From assembly GCA_038251625.1 (NCBI GenBank), contig JBBSBE010000132.1, forward strand, positions 1 to 10,490: a stretch of DNA of 10,490 nucleotides. The letters are read 5' to 3'. Made by a program: the position numbers and the translations under genes. Below the pieces are notes generated by a model. That model was not told where the DNA came from, searched no databases, and worked only from the letters and a program-made list of their open reading frames with translations. Source of the stretch: JBBQXK01 sp038251625. Its GTDB lineage: Bacteria; Pseudomonadota; Alphaproteobacteria; Rhodobacterales; Rhodobacteraceae. Of this stretch, positions 6,790 through 10,490 are shown piece after piece (position 1 is the first letter of the stretch; the number at the start of each line of letters is the position of its first letter).

Positions 6790-8046
6790 CTACGCGGTTT
6801 CCCAGGGAAAGCTGTCCAGCCTTTCTGCACCGCCTTCCGTCACCAGAACCTGCGTTTCCAGCTTGACCGATTCCGACCCCGCCTCGGCGATCAGGCTTTC
6901 GACGCAAACCACCATTCCAGGCTCGAACCGGCCCGCCATGGCGCGATCTGTCCAGTCGAGATGCAGCGGGATCACCGGCCATTCGTCGGCCATGCCCACG
7001 CCGTGCACGGCAAGCGAATACCGATAGCCCGCGTGCCGGTCCGGGATGCGCCAGCTTTTTTCGTTGAACTCTGCAAACGACATGCCGGGCTGGATCAGCG
7101 CAAGATTGTGGGTGATCTGGTCCAGCGCAGTGGCATAAAGCCCGCGCTGTTGCGCGTTCATCGGCACGTAGCCGCAGACCCAACTGCGCGACAGATCGGC
7201 GCAATACCCATAGGGGCCGATCATATCGGTATCAAAGCTGATCATCTCGCCTGCCTGTACCGGCCTGTCGGAACATTCCTTGTACCATGGGTTCGTGTTC
7301 GGCCCGGCGGTCAGCAATTTCGTCTCGAGCCAGTCACCGCCCGACCGGGCATTTTCAAAATGCAGATGCGCCCAAAGCTCGCGTTCCGTCGCGCCTGGGC
7401 GGGAGTGTTCGTAGATCCGCGCCATCCCGGCCTCACAGACCCGGATCGTCCAGCGCATCAGGGCGATTTCATCCGCCGATTTGATCGATCTGGCGATTTC
7501 GGTGATCTCCGTGCCGTCCGACACGCTGACCCCGCGCGCTTCCAGCGCCCGTACGCCCGCAATATCAAGCGTGTCAGCCGCAAGGCGCGAGTTGCCGCCC
7601 AGATGCGTGCGCATCAGATCGGCGATTTCTGCGGCCCAATCCTCGACGAAGCCTTGGGTCTTGTCGCCCTTGCCCATGAACATCCAGGTGATCGAATTGC
7701 GGACCTCGTCGATCCCCGGCAGGCCGTCGTTCAGATGCTCGCAGCCCTTGAATTCAAAAAGGATCGCAGGACCCCCGGCAAGGATCAGCGCGTAACGCAT
7801 CGGATTGTGCGCGGTCCAGACCTGCATGTTGGAGCTGTCAAAGGCGTAGCGGATATTGACGGGATCGTAGAGCAGGAGCGCCCCCACATCCGCCGCCGCC
7901 ATTTGTGCGCGCAGACGGCCCAAGCGGTACATCCGCGCCCCGTGCAGCACGTCGTCCGACAGCGGCGATATCAGCGGCCGGTCAGCCCCTTGGGCGTTGA
8001 GATAGGTGGCCTTTCGGCCATCCTTGAAGACGGAGGCGGCGGTCAA
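6790..8046 (-). CDS. DddP-like M24-fold metalloenzyme (DMSP lyase/Xaa-Pro peptidase family)
   Basis: This 418-residue protein has the creatinase/aminopeptidase-P two-domain fold: N-terminal domain about 40-185, pita-bread domain about 190-412. It resembles DddP, the roseobacter M24 enzyme that cleaves dimethylsulfoniopropionate to dimethyl sulfide and acrylate, including LLYDPVNIRYAFDSSNMQ and FDTDMIGPYG. Metal ligands D272, D274, D284, H348, E383 and E397 are all present. Y343 and D354 fall where, as I remember it, DddP has its substrate tyrosine and catalytic aspartate (HGVGxxD). Spacings match DddP closely, but the protein is about 30 residues shorter and clearly diverged. It could be a true DddP, a paralogue acting on another betaine or amino-acid derivative, or a peptidase. 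The start is TTG at 8046 inside a TTGA overlap with the oxygenase stop; its ribosome site is weak, so later starts (GTG codon 33, ATG codon 39) remain possible. Confidence 0.85.
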   Translation of the reverse strand: MTAASVFKDGRKATYLNAQGADRPLISPLSDDVLHGARMYRLGRLRAQMAAADVGALLLYDPVNIRYAFDSSNMQVWTAHNPMRYALILAGGPAILFEFKGCEHLNDGLPGIDEVRNSITWMFMGKGDKTQGFVEDWAAEIADLMRTHLGGNSRLAADTLDIAGVRALEARGVSVSDGTEITEIARSIKSADEIALMRWTIRVCEAGMARIYEHSRPGATERELWAHLHFENARSGGDWLETKLLTAGPNTNPWYKECSDRPVQAGEMISFDTDMIGPYGYCADLSRSWVCGYVPMNAQQRGLYATALDQITHNLALIQPGMSFAEFNEKSWRIPDRHAGYRYSLAVHGVGMADEWPVIPLHLDWTDRAMAGRFEPGMVVCVESLIAEAGSESVKLETQVLVTEGGAERLDSFPWETA

Positions 8047-8831
8047 GCCGCACGTCCGTAAAAGCCGACGCGTTCCTCTTCGCTGAAGGTCACGCCGGGC
8101 CGTTCGTAGAACGAAAAGACGGCGATCACGCGGCTGCGGCTGCCCTTCACAGGCGCCACCTTGTGCGGCGTGTTCTTGCCACGGAACACGTTCAGCGTGC
8201 CGGGGGTCAGCGTAAGGCTGCGCATCTGCGGGTCTTGCCCGCGCAGAAGCCGCGCGACGCCATCGTAATTGGGATCCTCTGCCGTGCGCAGATCCGTCCG
8301 GTACAGGAATTCACCGCCCGCCTCGGGCGCTTGCAGAAGCAGGGTCGTCGTGAATTCCGACCGATCAAAGTGCCAGTTCAGGACCTGCCCTTCGCGGTAG
8401 GACATCACGTTCAGCGCCGCCAGCGGATCGGCCATGATGTGCAGCACCGGCTTTTCCATGGTCGCGGCCAGAAATTCGGCGAACGGAGCCCAGCGATACA
8501 GAAGATCGACCGGCGTGCCCCGTACCTGATCGGCACAAAGCGTATCGTTGGACGTGTTGAACCGCGTCAGGGCGGGATGATCCTCGGGCAGGCCGGGGAT
8601 GGATTTGGCGAAGTAGATGTTGTGCTCACGCGCGTGATGGAAACTTTCGGTGGCGAACTTTTCCGAAAGCCCGCCGCCCGCCACTTCTGCAACATTGCGG
8701 TCCATCAGACCCTCAAGGTTGAACATCCCATCGCGTGAAAGATCGGCACGGCAGCGCGCGACAAGGGCCAGCCATTCCGGGCTGTGGGCGCGATCGAGCG
8801 GATATCTTTCAAGATCAAGAAAATCGAACAT
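8043..8831 (-). CDS. 2-oxoglutarate/Fe(II)-dependent oxygenase, possibly an amino-acid hydroxylase
   Basis: The 262-residue protein has a complete 2-oxoglutarate oxygenase facial triad: H154 and D156 in NWHFDRSEF and H223 in TPHKVAPV. R234 (or R232) then serves to bind 2-oxoglutarate. The stretch from WHFD through TLLLQ, GGEF, LTPGTLNVFRG and the final RVIAVFSFYERPG resembles, from memory, a family that includes amino-acid hydroxylases and the BesD/HalD radical halogenases. Because the aspartate is retained (HxD, not HxG), hydroxylation rather than halogenation is expected. It would use O2 and 2-oxoglutarate in the cytoplasm; the substrate is unknown. The start is ATG at 8829-8831 with GGAGGG (8836-8841, minus strand) just upstream. 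It is the first gene of a two-gene operon; its TGA overlaps the TTG start of the DddP-like gene. The oxygenase class is firm, the subfamily less so. Confidence 0.85.
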   Translation of the reverse strand: MFDFLDLERYPLDRAHSPEWLALVARCRADLSRDGMFNLEGLMDRNVAEVAGGGLSEKFATESFHHAREHNIYFAKSIPGLPEDHPALTRFNTSNDTLCADQVRGTPVDLLYRWAPFAEFLAATMEKPVLHIMADPLAALNVMSYREGQVLNWHFDRSEFTTTLLLQAPEAGGEFLYRTDLRTAEDPNYDGVARLLRGQDPQMRSLTLTPGTLNVFRGKNTPHKVAPVKGSRSRVIAVFSFYERPGVTFSEEERVGFYGRAA

Positions 8832-8902
8832 CAGTCCCTCCGGCCAAGACTTTGCGCCATGCCTTCACCCTTGCTGTCTGGCCGATGTCCTGCAACGGGT
8901 AG

Positions 8903-8928
8903 AGATTTTGTGATCCACAAGAAAATCT
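8903..8928. promoter_or_regulatory. AT-rich dyad, possible operator for the oxygenase operon
   Basis: AGATTTT (8903-8909) and AAAATCT (8922-8928) form inverted arms. Nested inside is the 13-bp dyad TTGTGATCCACAA (8908-8920), with TTGTG and CACAA around ATC. Its centre lies about 83 bp upstream of the oxygenase start. The GTG..CAC layout resembles GntR-type operators only loosely. The AT-rich sequence stands out from its GC-rich surroundings. Confidence 0.35.
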
Positions 8929-9028
8929 TTCGGTGACAGGCCCGGGATTTTCGCGCGTGCGGGCGCCCGGCGGCCCGGGCATTGGTTCAATGTGGCCGTC
9001 GGTTGGAACGGTCACCGGTGCGTTTTCC

Positions 9029-9046
9029 CTGTCGCAAATGCGACAG
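9029..9046. promoter_or_regulatory. perfect 18-bp palindrome, candidate operator of the permease/GS operon
   Basis: CTGTCGCA (9029-9036) and TGCGACAG (9039-9046) are exact inverted 8-bp arms around AA. The centre is 55 nt upstream of the permease start at 9093, where an operator overlapping the promoter would be expected. The TGTCGC half-site is like that recognised by some AraC/GlxA-type regulators of arginine and amine catabolism (ArgR of Pseudomonas, from memory), which would fit the nearby GS-like gene. A transcription attenuator is unlikely because no T-run follows. Confidence 0.5.
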
Positions 9047-9092
9047 ACCGACCCGCCGCCATACGCTCCTCTCAGCATCAGGAGGGGCCATC

Positions 9093-9977
9093 ATGCGTTA
9101 CGGCACGGGTGTTCTGCTTGTCGTGATCGCAGGCATCCTGTGGTCGGCGATGGGGTTGGCGATCCGCCAGATTGTGGTGGCCGACAGTTGGGCCGTGCTT
9201 TTCTGGCGGTCGGTCGGCATGATGCCGGTGCTCGCCATTGCCATCCTGTGGCTGCGGGGCGGTGTTTTGGCGCCAGTGCGCGAGACAGGGCTTGCCGGGG
9301 TCATCGGCGGGGCCGCACTTGTGATCGCCTTTGCAGGCGCGATCTACTCGATCCAGGCCACGACGGTGGCGAACGCCGTTTTCCTTTTTGCAGCATCACC
9401 CTTTCTGGCGGCGGGGCTTGGCTGGGCGCTTTTGGGCGAGCGGGTGCGGGGGGCGACGTGGGCGGCCATCGGTCTGGCGGGCGTCGGGATGTTCCTGATG
9501 GTGCGCGAGGGGCTGGCGATCGGCGCGGGCTGGGGCAACGTCGCGGCCCTGCTGTCGGCGCTGGGATTTGCCGCTTTCACGCTGGCGCTGCGCTGGGGGC
9601 GGCTGGCGGACATGCTGCCCGCGATCCTGCTCGGGGGCGTGTTCTCGATGGTCGTGGCGGCGGGCGTGACGTGGATGCAGGGCGGCACGCTGTGGGTACC
9701 GCTGCACGACATCGCGGTGGCCATGGCAGCGGGGGCTGTGCTGCTGGCCACCGGACTTGCGCTTTACACGCGCGGCAGCCGGGTGATCCCGGCAGCAGAG
9801 TTGACGCTGCTTTCCATGATCGAGGTGTTGCTGGCACCTGTCTGGGTGTTCGTGTTCCTGCGCGAAAGCGCCACGGCCGGGACGTTCCTTGGCGGGGCGG
9901 TGGTGCTGGGCGCGGTGATCCTGAACGCGCTTTCGGGCTTGCGCGCCCGCCCGCCCCTGCCGCCCACGCTCGCCTGA
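9093..9977 (+). CDS. EamA-domain permease of the drug/metabolite transporter (DMT) superfamily
   Basis: This 294-residue membrane protein has the duplicated EamA layout of about ten hydrophobic segments. The first repeat runs about residues 5-137 and includes ASPFLAAGLGWALLGERV. The second runs about 147-283 and includes the matching LSMIEVLLAPVWVFVFLRE. Such proteins usually export, and sometimes import, amino acids, their derivatives or other small metabolites; the substrate is not predictable here. The start is ATG at 9093, chosen for the strong AGGAGGGG at 9080-9087 and because the protein then opens directly into the first membrane helix. The in-frame reading from 8982 would add 37 charged residues and run through the palindrome. 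It is first in an operon with the GS-like gene 65 nt downstream and divergent from the oxygenase operon. Confidence 0.88.
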   Translation: MRYGTGVLLVVIAGILWSAMGLAIRQIVVADSWAVLFWRSVGMMPVLAIAILWLRGGVLAPVRETGLAGVIGGAALVIAFAGAIYSIQATTVANAVFLFAASPFLAAGLGWALLGERVRGATWAAIGLAGVGMFLMVREGLAIGAGWGNVAALLSALGFAAFTLALRWGRLADMLPAILLGGVFSMVVAAGVTWMQGGTLWVPLHDIAVAMAAGAVLLATGLALYTRGSRVIPAAELTLLSMIEVLLAPVWVFVFLRESATAGTFLGGAVVLGAVILNALSGLRARPPLPPTLA

Positions 9978-10042
9978 ACCCCTCTGGTGCGCGCCTGCGG
10001 GCTGGTGCAAGGATAGCGGTTGGGGACAGGATGAGGCGAAAG

Positions 10043-10490
10043 ATGCCCGGAACGATGGATTTGAATGCGCTGCGCACGGCTTTTGCGGCGGGCACGATCG
10101 ACACGGTGCTGGTGGCGGGCGTGGATATGCAGGGCCGGATGATGGGCAAGCGGTTTCACGCGGCCCATTTCATCGACAATTGGCAAGAGACGCATTGCTG
10201 CGACTACCTGCTGGCTGTGGACATGGAGATGACGCCTGTGCCGGGCTTTGCCTCGGCCAGTTGGGACCGGGGCTATGGCGACTATGTGATGCGCCCCGAC
10301 ATGGCGACACTGCGCGCCCTGCCGTGGCTGCCGGGAACGGCGCTTGTGCTTTGCAACCTGCTCGATCATCACGGGAAAGAGGTGGAGGTGTCCCCCCGCG
10401 CGATCCTGAAGCGGCAGGTGGCGCGGGCGCAGGCCATTGGCTTCCAGCCGATGATGGCCAGCGAGCTGGAATTCTATCTGTTCGAGAACG
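10043..10490 (+). CDS. Glutamine-synthetase family protein (possible gamma-glutamylamide ligase), partial
   Basis: The first 149 residues are visible and the gene continues beyond the window. They contain the N-terminal beta-grasp domain (VAGVDMQGRMMGKRF at about 24-38, RGYGDYVMRPDMATLR, PWLPGTALVLC) and the start of the catalytic domain. The ASELEFYLF stretch holds E141 and E143, at the place of the first metal-binding glutamates of glutamine synthetases. The sequence is more like the catabolic GS-like enzymes (PuuA-type, joining glutamate to an amine) than housekeeping GlnA, but this rests on overall pattern only. I chose ATG at 10043 because GAGG at 10033-10036 lies 6 nt upstream. In-frame ATGs at 10031 and 10055 are alternatives. 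It follows the permease after 65 nt with no visible terminator, so the two are probably co-transcribed. Confidence 0.85.
   Translation, partial: MPGTMDLNALRTAFAAGTIDTVLVAGVDMQGRMMGKRFHAAHFIDNWQETHCCDYLLAVDMEMTPVPGFASASWDRGYGDYVMRPDMATLRALPWLPGTALVLCNLLDHHGKEVEVSPRAILKRQVARAQAIGFQPMMASELEFYLFEN

Larger units (their letters stand above)
8832..9092. promoter_or_regulatory. divergent intergenic control region
   Basis: These 261 nt separate two divergent operons, so both promoters must lie here, although I cannot pick convincing -35/-10 pairs on either strand. The region holds an AT-rich dyad (8903-8928), two copies of GGCCCGGG (8939-8946 and 8972-8979) around the palindrome GGGCGCCC (8961-8968), an inverted pair CGGTGAC/GTCACCG (8931-8937 and 9011-9017), and a perfect palindrome (9029-9046) that is flanked by GTCGGT (8998-9003) and ACCGAC (9047-9052). 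The density of dyads suggests one or more regulators controlling both directions. No regulator gene is present in the window. Confidence 0.55.

Noticed and set aside
6688..8061. Plus-strand open frame of about 457 codons over the DddP-like gene
   Set aside because: It is the antisense shadow of the M24 gene, whose catalytic residues and spacings are intact on the minus strand.
6790..8831. Ectoine/hydroxyectoine degradation pair (DoeA-type M24 hydrolase plus EctD-type hydroxylase)
   Set aside because: The M24 protein resembles DddP more than DoeA, and the oxygenase lacks the look of the phytanoyl-CoA-like EctD family; no other ect or doe genes are in the window.
8815..9078. Minus-strand open frame of 87 codons in the divergent intergenic region
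   Set aside because: No recognisable domain; it overlaps the oxygenase start and runs through both dyads, so it is more likely a chance frame.

Overview
The window is GC-rich DNA, almost fully coding, that looks like a chromosomal segment of an alphaproteobacterium, most likely Rhodobacteraceae (roseobacter/Rhodobacter group). The reasons are the high GC content, the frequent GTG and TTG starts, an mreBCD-mrdA-rodA order with tight overlaps, and a protein resembling the roseobacter DMSP lyase DddP. No RNA genes, CRISPR arrays, insertion sequences or phage genes were seen.

Left part (1-6752, plus strand). A short leader holds a GC-rich hairpin that probably terminates an upstream gene, then a possible promoter. 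Next is a six-gene run: mreB, mreC, mreD, mrdA (PBP2), rodA and a ghrA-type 2-hydroxyacid dehydrogenase. The first five form the Rod complex (elongasome). MreB filaments, with MreC and MreD, direct the glycosyltransferase RodA and the transpeptidase PBP2 to build side-wall peptidoglycan. The genes are separated by 23 nt, -8, -4, 3 and -1 nt, so they read as one translationally coupled operon. The dehydrogenase is attached through a TAATG overlap although its chemistry is unrelated.

Right part (6753-10490). Two minus-strand genes form a pair joined by a TTGA overlap: a 2-oxoglutarate/Fe(II) oxygenase (first) and a DddP-like M24-fold enzyme (second). They are divergent from a plus-strand pair: an EamA/DMT-family permease and the start of a glutamine-synthetase-like gene that runs off the window. 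The 261-nt region between them holds a perfect 18-bp palindrome and a second AT-rich dyad, both good operator candidates. I infer a small gene cluster for transport and breakdown or modification of an amino acid, amine or related zwitterion: hydroxylation by the oxygenase, metal-dependent cleavage by the DddP-like enzyme, and ligation by the GS-like enzyme. The substrate cannot be read from the sequence. This is the least explained and most interesting part of the window.
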